Under the pieces are notes generated by a model. The model saw nothing but the letters and a program-made list of their open reading frames with translations. It was not told the origin of the DNA and searched no databases. A program made the translations under genes and the position numbers. This document shows positions 1 to 7,697 of a stretch of DNA of 20,381 bases, piece by piece. This DNA is from an uncultured Flammeovirgaceae bacterium. GTDB lineage: Bacteria; Bacteroidota; Bacteroidia; Cytophagales; Cyclobacteriaceae. Numbering within the stretch: the first letter of the stretch is position 1; each line of letters opens with the position of its first letter. The stretch is from NCBI GenBank assembly GCA_946886805.1, contig CAMPJM010000017.1, positions 1 to 20,381 on the forward strand, written 5' to 3'.

Positions 1-1115
1 AAATTTCCAGCCATGTTCATGGTACCTGAAGCTGCTCCAGCATGTTTTCTCCCTATGTCCAAACAAAATGTCCACGACGGGCTGAGGGTCATATCCGCAC
101 CAAATATTGCCAATGACAGAAAAAGAATAGCACCATCGGCAGTTTCCATCTTTAGGCTGCCAATCAAACCTATCGCAACGAGTAAAAAGCCTAGAATTGC
201 AGGTAACCTACGGGACATTTGCCTGTGTCCCGATTTATACACAAAGTCTACAAGCCAACCTGAAAACCAATTTCCGAATGCACCAGCGATTAAGGGCAGT
301 GATGCATAAAAACCTGCTTCAATTATCTCCATTCCAAATTTTGTTTGAAGATGGGGAAAAAGCCATGTCAGGGTAAAGAAAAATGTAAAATTGCTTCCAA
401 AATACTGAATCATGGCCAACCACATATTTTTTGATCTCAGCAAAAGACTTGCGGAAAGTTTTTCAGCTTCATCAGTTGGCTTTAATTTTTGTCTATTTGC
501 CAGAATGTATGATCTCTCTGATTCAGAAATAAATTTGTGATCTTTTGGATCATCAACAAAAAAGTAAAACCAAAATACAGACCAAACAATACCTACCAAA
601 CCTAAAATTACAAAAGTAATTCGCCAGCCATAGTCCGCTACCATCCATGCGACCACTGGTAAAGCGAATGCAGCACCGAGACGTGAACCACTAAAATTTA
701 TACCAGTAACCAAGCCACGTTCACTCAGTGGAAACCAGGAAAAGACTGCCTTGGACATCCCAGGAAATGCGCCCGCTTCACTTGCTCCAAAAAGAAATCG
801 GACAATTAAAATGCTAAAAAAATTCCAAGAAAGAGCCGTAAGAGCGGTGAATAAAGACCATAAAGCGGCAATAGAGGACAAAACCTTTCTTGGACCAAAC
901 TTATCAGCCAACATACCTGCAGGGGTCTGAAAAAGTGCATACCCCAAAGCGAAAGTTGAAAGTACCCAACCCATTTGGGTGTCTGTAAAATTTAGACTTT
1001 CAGCAATAGGATTTTTAGCTACCGAAATGCAAGCTCTATCGATGTACAAGAGCAATGATAGCATGAACGTTCCCAGAACAAGAAGAAAACGGGTCGGGAT
1101 AATTTTTTGTCTCAT
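1..1115 (-). CDS. MFS transporter, anion:cation symporter (ACS) family, 3' end outside window
   Basis: This is an inner-membrane major facilitator permease. It starts at the ATG at 1115 (MRQKIIPTRF) and stays open for 371 residues to the left edge, so the C-terminus is missing. The first helix is followed by YIDRACISVA, the usual start of ACS carriers such as hexuronate, galactonate or tartrate importers. A loop near residues 60-75 reads LADKFGPRKV, matching the MFS motif GxLaDrxGrr. The visible end reads GRKHAGAASGTMNMAGN, a late-helix signature of the same family. The gene lies 224 bp downstream of the transaldolase-like gene on the same strand, as the last visible member of the GntR-controlled operon. 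The context suggests it imports the carboxylated substrate of that operon. The family call is strong, but the substrate is inference. Confidence 0.9.
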   Translation of the reverse strand, partial: MRQKIIPTRFLLVLGTFMLSLLLYIDRACISVAKNPIAESLNFTDTQMGWVLSTFALGYALFQTPAGMLADKFGPRKVLSSIAALWSLFTALTALSWNFFSILIVRFLFGASEAGAFPGMSKAVFSWFPLSERGLVTGINFSGSRLGAAFALPVVAWMVADYGWRITFVILGLVGIVWSVFWFYFFVDDPKDHKFISESERSYILANRQKLKPTDEAEKLSASLLLRSKNMWLAMIQYFGSNFTFFFTLTWLFPHLQTKFGMEIIEAGFYASLPLIAGAFGNWFSGWLVDFVYKSGHRQMSRRLPAILGFLLVAIGLIGSLKMETADGAILFLSLAIFGADMTLSPSWTFCLDIGRKHAGAASGTMNMAGN

Positions 1116-1250
1116 TTGTATTTTCAGCACCGACTGGCGGCTTTAAGTTTTTGCGAATCTAAACTTCTACTTCTTTATATATCATCCTTGTTATAGGCCT
1201 TTAAGCTGGCTGATATTAAGTTGCGTTGGTATTTGATTTGCTAAGAAATA

Positions 1251-1288
1251 TTGGTTTAAAGCTATATTTATGCCTTTTTTTAAACCAA
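1251..1288. repeat. 10-bp inverted repeat between transaldolase-like and MFS genes
   Basis: TTGGTTTAAA (1251-1260) and TTTAAACCAA (1279-1288) are perfect inverted copies separated by 18 bases. The pair lies in the 224-bp gap between two minus-strand genes. There is no clean T-run on the minus strand after the stem, so it is not a classic terminator. It could be an attenuating or processing hairpin lowering or separating expression of the transporter, or a regulator site. Confidence 0.4.
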
Positions 1289-1339
1289 ATGCCATCTGTT
1301 ACTATTCAGACATGGAGGCTATTACCAAAATGCAAATGA

Positions 1340-2380
1340 CTAGCGAAGCGATTTAGACATTTGTACAGCTTTTTCCCAAGAAGAAACAAACATCTCCCTG
1401 AAATACTCCACCGGTCCATATTCATCAAAATCCTCCTCCGAGAGCCCATTTTCCATATAAGCTTTATTGAATTCCGGAAGCTTAGCGGTTAAGGTATCCA
1501 GTATATGGGGCTGCACAGGATTAAAAAAACGGGATATCACGGGTTTATCCAAATCTAACAATTGTTCAACCTGCCCGCCCCAGTTCATGGTAATGCAAAC
1601 ATCAGCACCTATCATTTCTGTAAAATGATACAGCTCTCTTACACCACCGCCGATGTATCCAAGCTTGTAGCCGCTGTCATACATCAACTGATATACCTTT
1701 TTAGCGATTACCATTCCTGCCTGATATAAAATATCTGGATTGATGTCAATGCTTTTTTTGCTGGTATCTTTTTGTAACCATTCATCGAATATTCCGGTGA
1801 TTAGAGAAAGGTACATCACAGGCATTTTTCCAGACTTTGCAGTAATTTTATTATACATTTCACACAAGCTCCGCATTTGACTCACGCTCATTACTTCCGT
1901 AGCATTAAGAGGAGTGTTTTCTTCAATAAGCACTTTCATAGCTTCCAAACCAGCTTTTGTGGCGGGGATTTTAATCATGATATTCGGGTTCATTTCCCTG
2001 TTGAGCCGCGCTTCATTAATGATGACATTTGGATCTTCTTCATGGATAGGATCTCCCTGAATGCTGACATATCCGTGCTCTCCATTAGTCTCTTTCCATA
2101 AAGGCATAAATCTATCAGAAACTCCATGTATCAATTTTCTTTGAAGGATACAAACTACTTCATTGTCGTCAGAAGTCTCTTTTATAGCTTCCAATAAAAG
2201 AGATTTGGCATATTCTTTTTCTGTTTCATGCGTAAGCATTTTCCAAACATAAGATGGATTTTGCGTACAACCCATTGCTCCAGCTGTGATGGCCCATTCC
2301 GCTTCCTGTCTGGTCACATTATTGATCCACATTTTAGTGGGAGTGAGTTTTGCGACTCTTTTAAAATAGTCATTATTCAT
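1340..2380 (-). CDS. Transaldolase-family protein with substituted catalytic acids
   Basis: This 346-residue cytoplasmic TIM-barrel protein of the transaldolase family ends with TAG at 1340-1342. The family hallmark TQNPS lies at about residues 39-43. The Schiff-base lysine is K137 in IMIKIPAT. NATEVMSVSQM at about residues 159-169 matches the NVTLLFSxxQ strand of transaldolases. Two acids used by E. coli TalB (Asp17 and Glu96) appear to be replaced. The first strand reads MWINNVTR where the family has WLDxxxR, putting Asn20 at the Asp position. VSIQGDP stands where VSxEVD is expected, putting Gln108 at the Glu position. It may therefore be an aldolase or a specialised transaldolase rather than the pentose-phosphate enzyme. 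It lies 25 bp downstream of the cyclase gene in a catabolic operon. The fold is confident; the reaction is unknown. Confidence 0.88.
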   Translation of the reverse strand: MNNDYFKRVAKLTPTKMWINNVTRQEAEWAITAGAMGCTQNPSYVWKMLTHETEKEYAKSLLLEAIKETSDDNEVVCILQRKLIHGVSDRFMPLWKETNGEHGYVSIQGDPIHEEDPNVIINEARLNREMNPNIMIKIPATKAGLEAMKVLIEENTPLNATEVMSVSQMRSLCEMYNKITAKSGKMPVMYLSLITGIFDEWLQKDTSKKSIDINPDILYQAGMVIAKKVYQLMYDSGYKLGYIGGGVRELYHFTEMIGADVCITMNWGGQVEQLLDLDKPVISRFFNPVQPHILDTLTAKLPEFNKAYMENGLSEEDFDEYGPVEYFREMFVSSWEKAVQMSKSLR

Positions 2381-2405
2381 TAGGTATAAGTTTTAAATAG
2401 TTTTG

Positions 2406-3035
2406 TTAAGTTTCTATGGCCACCACGCGGCACGGTGCACCGTCTCCGTTTTGGATCTTTAATGGCAATGCTATGAGTTTTACTTTTTTCTTTTTTATTT
2501 CCTCGAGATTGCATAATCCTTCTACAATGACGATGTCTGCTCCTAAAAGTATGGAGTGTATTTCCGTTAACTCAGCTATGTTATTTACATCTGCAACAGA
2601 AGGGGGTTCAACTCCAATCATTGAAATTTTATGATCTGCACACCACTCAGCCAGTGCTTTACTAATTCGGGGTAGTTCATTTCTATACTCTTCCCGGCCT
2701 TCGTATACAGACCATCCTGTGCGAAAAAGCAAGCCTTCACCATAAGAAATTTTATCTTGAATTTCTCCCAGATCAAAGATTTCTATTAACTTTGCCTTCT
2801 CGCAATCTGTAATATCCACCACCCAACAGTCACAAAAAAAGCGAGATACCGGATATTTTTCAATCGTCTTTTGGCTCGCTTCAAAATGAAATGGAGCATC
2901 CATATGAGTTCCGGCATGGGAGTACAAGAGAAGGCTGCTTGCATTCCAACCGTCATCCGCCATTAATTTAGCTGGCTTAAAACTAAAGCCTTTCATGCCC
3001 GAATGGTAAGTCATGGTCAGGTCGATGTACCGCAT
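2406..3035 (-). CDS. Cyclase / kynurenine-formamidase-fold metal hydrolase
   Basis: This 209-residue protein belongs to the putative cyclase family (Pfam PF04199), which includes kynurenine formamidase. The signature HAGTHMDAPFHF at residues 40-51 supplies the expected metal ligands H40, H44, D46 and H50. H160 and E172, in the segment EIHSILLGADIVIVEGL, match the second conserved cluster of the family. The length is normal. No other tryptophan-catabolism gene is nearby, so a kynurenine role is unlikely. In this operon it could hydrolyse an amide, ester or lactone form of the sugar- or hydroxy-acid substrate, which is inference. It starts only 9 bp after the dehydrogenase stop, so the two are almost certainly co-transcribed. 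Confidence 0.88.
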   Translation of the reverse strand: MRYIDLTMTYHSGMKGFSFKPAKLMADDGWNASSLLLYSHAGTHMDAPFHFEASQKTIEKYPVSRFFCDCWVVDITDCEKAKLIEIFDLGEIQDKISYGEGLLFRTGWSVYEGREEYRNELPRISKALAEWCADHKISMIGVEPPSVADVNNIAELTEIHSILLGADIVIVEGLCNLEEIKKKKVKLIALPLKIQNGDGAPCRVVAIET

Positions 3036-3044
3036 GCCAAAAGT

Positions 3045-4091
3045 TTAAAGATGTGTAATAACCGCATCTGCAATTTCTGAGGTTTTTGCCGTGCCTTTTA
3101 AGTCTATTGGCAAGATACCCTTTTCACATATTGCATCTACCGCTTGCATAATTTTATCTGCAGCTTCCTCCAAACCAAGGTGCTCCAGCATAATGGCTGC
3201 TGACCATATGGTTCCGATAGGGTTGGCAATATTCTTTCCTGCAATATCCGGAGCTGAGCCATGAATAGGTTCGAACATTGAAGGAAAGTTTTTTTCCGGG
3301 TTTATGTTGCCTGAACCGCCGAGTCCCAGACTTCCCATGATAGCACCCCCTAAGTCAGAAAGGATATCTCCGAATAGGTTGGTCGTTAGTAACACATCAA
3401 ATATTTCGGGTCGGAGTACAAAATTGGCAGTAGATGCATCGATATACATTTTTTTAAGTTCGACATCTGGGTATTCTGCTGATACTTCAACGATTACCCT
3501 ATCCCAGTATGACAAGGAGTGAATGAGCGTATTGGATTTGGTCACATAGGTTAGTTTTTTTCTCCTAGTTTGCGCCAGTTTAAACGCATAATGGGCAATC
3601 CGTTCTATGCCTTTCCGGGTGAAGATACTCGTATCTACTCCCATGCCGTTCTCTCCATCAGGAAGGTACTGGCTTCCTATCTGCACAAATTCCCCTTCGG
3701 TATTTTCACGGACTACCACAAAGTCGATTTGCTTTTTTTCTGCCAAAGGACCTTGGAATCCAGGATATGTTCTTACTGGTCTAAAGTTGACATATTGTTG
3801 AAAGGCTGTACGAACTTTAAAAGTGTAATCTTTGGCCGGTAATGTGTCGTCAACTTGCGGTAAGCCTACAGAACCAAAAAAGATAGCGTCAAAGTTTTTG
3901 AGGATGTCCAATCCGTTCGTCGGCATAAATTCCCCATATTTCAAATAGTTGTTTGCGCCCCATGGAAAATATTCTTTCTCGAAATGGAAATTCATTTTTT
4001 CTCCCAAAGCGTCCACGACTTTTATCGCAGCGGGTACAATTTCAATACCGATCCCGTCTCCGGGTACTACGGCAATTTTAAATTTTTTCAT
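3045..4091 (-). CDS. Tartrate/D-malate-type NAD-dependent dehydrogenase (beta-decarboxylating)
   Basis: This 348-residue cytoplasmic enzyme belongs to the isocitrate/isopropylmalate dehydrogenase superfamily. It resembles the tartrate dehydrogenase/decarboxylase and D-malate dehydrogenase branch (TtuC/DmlA). The protein opens with IAVVPGDGIGIEIVP. VVRENTEGEF at about residues 126-135 carries R128, and TYVTKSN carries the catalytic Lys185. The metal-binding acids are D218, D242 and D246 (TTNLFGDILSDLGG). The cofactor segment FEPIHGSAPDIAGKNIANPIG at 273-293 is typical of this branch. No leuB, leuC or leuD neighbours are present, which argues against leucine synthesis. It probably oxidises and decarboxylates a 2-hydroxyacid such as D-malate, tartrate or a 3-substituted malate. 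It follows the GntR gene by 17 bp. The family is sure; the exact substrate is not. Confidence 0.9.
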   Translation of the reverse strand: MKKFKIAVVPGDGIGIEIVPAAIKVVDALGEKMNFHFEKEYFPWGANNYLKYGEFMPTNGLDILKNFDAIFFGSVGLPQVDDTLPAKDYTFKVRTAFQQYVNFRPVRTYPGFQGPLAEKKQIDFVVVRENTEGEFVQIGSQYLPDGENGMGVDTSIFTRKGIERIAHYAFKLAQTRRKKLTYVTKSNTLIHSLSYWDRVIVEVSAEYPDVELKKMYIDASTANFVLRPEIFDVLLTTNLFGDILSDLGGAIMGSLGLGGSGNINPEKNFPSMFEPIHGSAPDIAGKNIANPIGTIWSAAIMLEHLGLEEAADKIMQAVDAICEKGILPIDLKGTAKTSEIADAVITHL

Positions 4092-4108
4092 TTTAAGTTT
4101 AAGATTGT

Positions 4109-4798
4109 TTATTTTTGATTTACAATGTTATTTAAGGTTTGATTTAAAGTCTCTGTATGTTGCTTTTGCTTGGAAAAGTTTATTTCTATACATGCTTTTG
4201 ACCGTCTTACGTGTAGTTTAATTATTTTTTCTGCCTCATCCTTATTGCCCTCGGCAATGGCATTCACGAGGCTGAGATGTTCTTCAAGGGTTTCTTCGGG
4301 CGGCCTTTGGAGTCCCATTTGCACCACTCTAGCTTGTACCATGCTCTTGCTATAGGTTTTCTGAAGGATTTGATTTTGGCTGAATTCAAGTAGCAGTGCG
4401 TGGAATTTATCATCTGCTTTCCTATATTGTTCTTTGTCAATGGACTTTTGCCCTATAAAGGGAGTCCAAAGCGAATTCAGGATTAGAAGCTTTTCTTTCG
4501 AGATCCTTTCCGTCACAAGTCGCACTGTAATACTTTCAATCCCCTCCCGCACATCGTAAATGTCTAACAGTTCTTCGACAGAGATCTTCTTTACGGCCAT
4601 TCCACGACGAGGAATGCTTTCGACTAGATAATCATATTCCAGCATTTGCAATGCTTTCAAAAGTGGTGTACGGCTTACACCCAAATCCTTGGCTAGTTTT
4701 TCCTGAAGGAGTTTTTGCCCCGGTTTCAACGCTCCAGTTATAATCATTTCTCTGAGCTTTATATAAACCGGATAACTTAAATCACTATGTTCTATCAT
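4109..4798 (-). CDS. GntR-family regulator, FadR/FCD subfamily
   Basis: This is a transcriptional repressor of 229 residues if it starts at the ATG at 4798 (MIEHSDLSYP). A longer reading from a TTG at 4843 is possible, but that codon lies inside the operator-like palindrome, so the ATG is preferred. The winged helix (about residues 8-72) contains LREMIITGALKPGQKLLQ, LAKDLGVSRTPLLKAL and the wing LVESIPRRGMAV. The C-terminal FCD domain has candidate metal ligands in DDKFHALLLEF, EEHLSLVNAI and KLHVRR, fitting a metal-assisted carboxylate sensor. It is the first gene of the operon and so is probably autoregulated. The inducer is likely the acid that the operon degrades, which is inference. Confidence 0.9.
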   Translation of the reverse strand: MIEHSDLSYPVYIKLREMIITGALKPGQKLLQEKLAKDLGVSRTPLLKALQMLEYDYLVESIPRRGMAVKKISVEELLDIYDVREGIESITVRLVTERISKEKLLILNSLWTPFIGQKSIDKEQYRKADDKFHALLLEFSQNQILQKTYSKSMVQARVVQMGLQRPPEETLEEHLSLVNAIAEGNKDEAEKIIKLHVRRSKACIEINFSKQKQHTETLNQTLNNIVNQK

Positions 4799-4825
4799 AT
4801 AATAAGATTTCAACAAATATATATG

Positions 4826-4851
4826 TTTGAATTCTGTATACAAAATTCAAA
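4826..4851. promoter_or_regulatory. Near-perfect palindromic operator for the GntR/FCD regulator
   Basis: This is a 26-bp dyad centred between 4838 and 4839 with 12 of 13 base pairs symmetric. The only mismatch is 4834/4843. The core is TGTATACA flanked by AATTC/GAATT-like arms. GTATAC-centred palindromes are the usual sites of FCD-type GntR repressors. It lies 28 bp upstream of the chosen GntR start and covers the alternative TTG start, in the only obvious promoter region for the minus-strand operon. Confidence 0.7.
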
Positions 4852-5114
4852 TCATTGGATGTTATGTTATTGGTAATCAAAAATGGCGGGCAATTTTGGA
4901 AAATTTAAAAATACAGTAGTAGGTTTTTTTGAAACTTTTAATTGTAATAATATCTAATATTTTTTCTTTATTTAGGTTTTTTAAAGGCTATTTTGTTAAA
5001 ATAAGTAGAAATTATTATTCATATAGAGATATTTCATTCTAACTTTATTGTGTTTTTAAGTAATGTAAAGTCGCCTAAACCTAGACGATAATACCATTAG
5101 TTTGGACAATTTCT

Positions 5115-5571
5115 CTAGCCCGTTGATACCTGACAATTTATGAAGTTTTCGATCAATATTCCGGTGCGCTCTGCATAGACATATTCAAAGGAAACCGAAC
5201 TAGTTTCATGAGGAAATAAATCTTGTATTATGATAGTATTGCTTTAGACATCACCTGGCAATTTTTTTAGATTGAAGAAAGCGGTCTTGTCAGAAAAGGG
5301 ATTTTTTATCTTTAATCGGACCTAAAGAAAAATATTAGCGACTTTTCTTGAGGCACGGGGGTATCCGTGATTAAAAAGCTTATATTTCTAATTCCTTACG
5401 AACAGGATTATATTAGTTTATAGGCTTCACTGTATTAGCCCCTCCAAATGTCCATCGTGTGCGCCATAGTTTTACTTTTTCGCAATTTCATCTCAGTTGA
5501 TAACAACTATGTACAGTAAATTTATATTTGATCTGTGCCGCACTCTCATACGTGCGATCGGTGTCTATAGA
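5115..5571 (-). pseudogene. Possible eroded coding region, unidentified product
   Basis: Three reading frames on the minus strand follow one another. The frame from 5571 to 5380 reads SIDTDRTYESAAQIKYKFTV and later RWTFGGANTVKPIN and YNPVRKELEI, with in-frame TGA and TAA. A second frame (5395-5312) reads SFLITDTPVPQEKSLIFFF. A third (5321-5115) reads VRLKIKNPFSDKTAFFNL, then a TAA at 5244-5246, then DLFPHETSSVSFEYVYAERTGILIE in broken continuation to a TAG at 5115-5117. Alternating strand-like segments suggest an Ig-like or beta-sandwich protein. No family was recognised. Open stretches of this length can arise by chance in AT-rich DNA, so this is a tentative call. Confidence 0.3.
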
Positions 5572-5840
5572 CTAATTTACTATTATTGCGGACGATTTTT
5601 CAAAGAACACATTATATCTTAGCCTCTGTTAATGCTTATTCAACATCCTTGCTTTTTTATGAAAGCAATTGAAAAGTTGATGTATGGTAGGAGCTGCTCC
5701 AGTCGGGCTATGGCACGATTAACTCGGAGAGTTTTTTTACGGTAGAAATAATACCTACCGATAACTTGAATATGGGAGTGTCTAAGGATAGCGACGACTG
5801 TTTTATCGTATTTGCAGTGTAGGATTTCTACATCTCCCGT
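5572..5840 (-). pseudogene. Remnant of a LytTR-type DNA-binding domain, frameshifted
   Basis: A 66-codon stretch without a stop or a start codon (5840 down to 5643) reads DVEILHCKYDKTVVAIL, then RKKTLRVNRAIARLEQLLPY. This follows the LytTR pattern (I-L-Y-C-E-A-D-K... then a helix ending LEE-LP). The expected next block, F-x-R-x-H-K-S followed by LN-x-x-HI, is found in another frame as FNCFHKKARMLNKH (about 5672-5632), then a TAA at 5629-5631 and QRLRYNVFFEKSS, ending at a TAG at 5572-5574. The spacing between the two histidines is as in LytTR domains. At least one frameshift and one stop separate the parts. No receiver domain was recognised upstream. It may be the relic of a two-component response regulator. 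Confidence 0.4.
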
Positions 5841-5945
5841 TTATCAGATGATATGGTAATTTGGCTGAGTCACCGAAGAAATAATAGTTATATATAAAGA
5901 GGATTATTTTCAAGCTTCAGGAATTCGAATAAGGCAAACACCTAA

Positions 5946-6143
5946 AAGAGATTTGTACTGAACGACATTGGGGAAGAAGAGTATGTTCTGTGCCAAAAAT
6001 TGGGGGATTCCGGAGAAAATAAAACGGTCAGTTTTACCTTAAACGCTGAAAAGAAGATCTGTTATTAATATTTGAACTGGATGCCCAGAAGTCCGACTAT
6101 TAAGGAAATCAAAGATTTCAAGTCATTAGTGGAAAATAAATAA
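5946..6143 (+). pseudogene. Possible C-terminal gene remnant with one in-frame stop, unidentified
   Basis: One plus-strand frame runs for 65 sense codons, broken by a single TAA at 6066-6068 and ended by TAA at 6141-6143. It reads KRFVLNDIGEEEYVLCQKLG, then GENKTVSFTLNAEKK, and after the stop YLNWMPRSPTIKEIKDFKSL. The composition is protein-like, with alternating hydrophobic residues as in a beta-sandwich. There is no start codon with a plausible upstream context and no recognised family. Upstream plus-strand frames (for example 5691-5895, with one TAG) overlap the LytTR-like remnant on the other strand and are less convincing. Confidence 0.3.
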
Positions 6144-6342
6144 AAGTGTCACATGAATTAGCGGAATGAATTCTATTAAGGGTTGGTATTTCCTATTTAA
6201 AGGTAAGGGAGATTTGCTACAATTAGGATTATTTTTATATGAATAATCTGACAAAATAGAAATCGTTTATTTGTTTAAAATTACTAAAGAATTTAGTTCA
6301 GAATTCGTAAATGGAATTATTGGAAGGTTAATAAAAAGTATT

Positions 6343-7401
6343 ATGGAAAACAAAGTTGATGTGGAGCATTTTTACAAAATAGATTTGAAAAGGAACACCA
6401 GTATTCCCATCTATAGACAAATAGTCGACTTTGTGGATAACGAAATTTCAAGGTCTTCGATTAAGATCGGAAATAGGCTTCCTTCTATAAATGAGGCTAG
6501 TAAAGAAAAAAACATTTCACGCGACACTGTTGAGAAAGCTTATAAAATCCTCAGGCAGAAAGGGTCCATTCAGTCCATACCTAAAAGAGGCTATTTTGTT
6601 AGGGCTTTAAGTAAAAAGAGGTCTACGAGGCTGTTGGTGCTTGTAAATAAATTGATTTTCAACAAGTTGCAAATTTTAGACTGCATTTGTAATGCATGTT
6701 CTACTAATCCTGATTTTGAGATAGAGATTCATTTCGTTGATGGCGCGGCTTTCAGAGCCAAAATCGACGAGTGTGACCTTCCATCAGTTCAAATTCTTGC
6801 GGTTGGCTTTGGAGAACAACATTTCCCACTGGTTGAAAATAACAGCCAAATCAAAGTAAATGGCAATAATATTGACTGTGATTTCAATAAATTAATAAAT
6901 GAATCGGATGATTACAGAAAGAATAGTATTTCTTTATTAAATCAAAACTTTGAAAAAGATTTTTATTTAATAATGCAGGAAATGAGTGCCTTATCAAAAT
7001 ATGATAAATTAGTTTTAGTTCTTTCAAAAAAGAACTTTCAAGAAAATGGAAGAGGAGTTGAAAATGCCTTAAATAAATTTTGCAATGATCACTATTACAA
7101 ATACGACATATGCAATGGAATAAATGATAAGATTAAGATTAGGAAGGGTAATGTTTTTCTCGTTTTCGATGAAGGCGATCTTGTTCATTTATTAAGGCTA
7201 TCAAAGACAAGCGAGCTTAAATTGGGACTTGATGTGGGGATAATTGGTTTTAACGATTCTCCAATGAAGGCGTTAATGGCAATTAGTGTTATTTCAATCG
7301 ACTTTAATATACTAGGGGAATTAATAACTTCATTGATCGGGAGGAAAATCAAAGGGAATATTAAAAATGAATATCAATTTGTCGACAGAGGCTCAGTATG
7401 A
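6343..7401 (+). CDS. GntR-family regulator with periplasmic-binding-protein-like sensor domain
   Basis: This regulator has 352 residues from the ATG at 6343 (MENKVDVEHF). A TTG 24 codons upstream at 6271 is possible but has no better ribosome site. The winged helix (about residues 14-80) includes IYRQIVDFVDNEI, KIGNRLPSINEASKEKNIS, RDTVEKAYKILRQKGSI and the wing SIPKRGYFV. The remaining roughly 265 residues resemble a LacI/periplasmic-binding fold in layout, with GNVFLVFDEGDLVHLL and LDVGIIGFNDSPMKALM near the end, the latter matching the usual G-I-I-G-F-N-D-x-P strand of LacI-type sensors. Bacteroidota use such proteins as local sugar-responsive regulators of polysaccharide or monosaccharide genes. 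The DUF4861 gene follows 297 bp later on the same strand and is its likeliest target. The ligand is unknown. Confidence 0.85.
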   Translation: MENKVDVEHFYKIDLKRNTSIPIYRQIVDFVDNEISRSSIKIGNRLPSINEASKEKNISRDTVEKAYKILRQKGSIQSIPKRGYFVRALSKKRSTRLLVLVNKLIFNKLQILDCICNACSTNPDFEIEIHFVDGAAFRAKIDECDLPSVQILAVGFGEQHFPLVENNSQIKVNGNNIDCDFNKLINESDDYRKNSISLLNQNFEKDFYLIMQEMSALSKYDKLVLVLSKKNFQENGRGVENALNKFCNDHYYKYDICNGINDKIKIRKGNVFLVFDEGDLVHLLRLSKTSELKLGLDVGIIGFNDSPMKALMAISVISIDFNILGELITSLIGRKIKGNIKNEYQFVDRGSV

Positions 7402-7697
7402 GCATGCTTAGAATTTTTAGATACTAACCACTCGGTGTCCTTTTTATTACTAAAATTTTCGATTAATCTTTGGAAAAAGAATGAGTTTTTATCAGTTAAT
7501 TGACTTAAAAGGCATGATCGTAGATCAAACTTCGCAGAACGAGGGGTAAACCTTCTGCAAAGAAAAGATAAGAGTTAAACCATTAGTTAATAGAAATCAT
7601 TCCCTCAAAATATTAAGGAATTCTTTCGATTCGGTTTTCAAAATAGAACGGATAGGATAGTGGTGGAGAAAAAAATAATTCATAAATATATCATGAG

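Larger units (their letters stand above)
4852..6342. other. Gene-poor AT-rich region between two regulators
   Basis: No intact gene was found on either strand in this 1.5-kb stretch. The first part (about 4852-5110) is very AT-rich and shows nothing beyond likely promoter DNA for the minus-strand operon. The rest contains the decayed coding traces listed separately. No insertion-sequence ends, tRNA genes or long repeats were recognised. Confidence 0.6.

Noticed and set aside
3045..4091. LeuB (3-isopropylmalate dehydrogenase) assignment
   Set aside because: The signature around residues 273-300 fits the tartrate/D-malate branch better, and no leucine synthesis genes adjoin it.
4799..4843. 15-residue N-terminal extension of the GntR regulator from a TTG
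   Set aside because: It lies within and next to the operator palindrome and precedes the conserved domain; the ATG at 4798 gives a normal family length.
5691..5895. Plus-strand frame with one TAG reading SGYGTINSESFF ... DFYISRLSDDMVIW, loosely like a GH43-type enzyme
   Set aside because: It overlaps the better-supported LytTR-like trace on the minus strand, and the similarity to GH43 is too vague.
7402..7697. Hairpin-like GCAGAA...TTCTGC between the GntR and DUF4861 genes (about 7536-7560)
   Set aside because: The stem is only six pairs with a long unpaired loop and no T-run, so it is not called a terminator or riboswitch.
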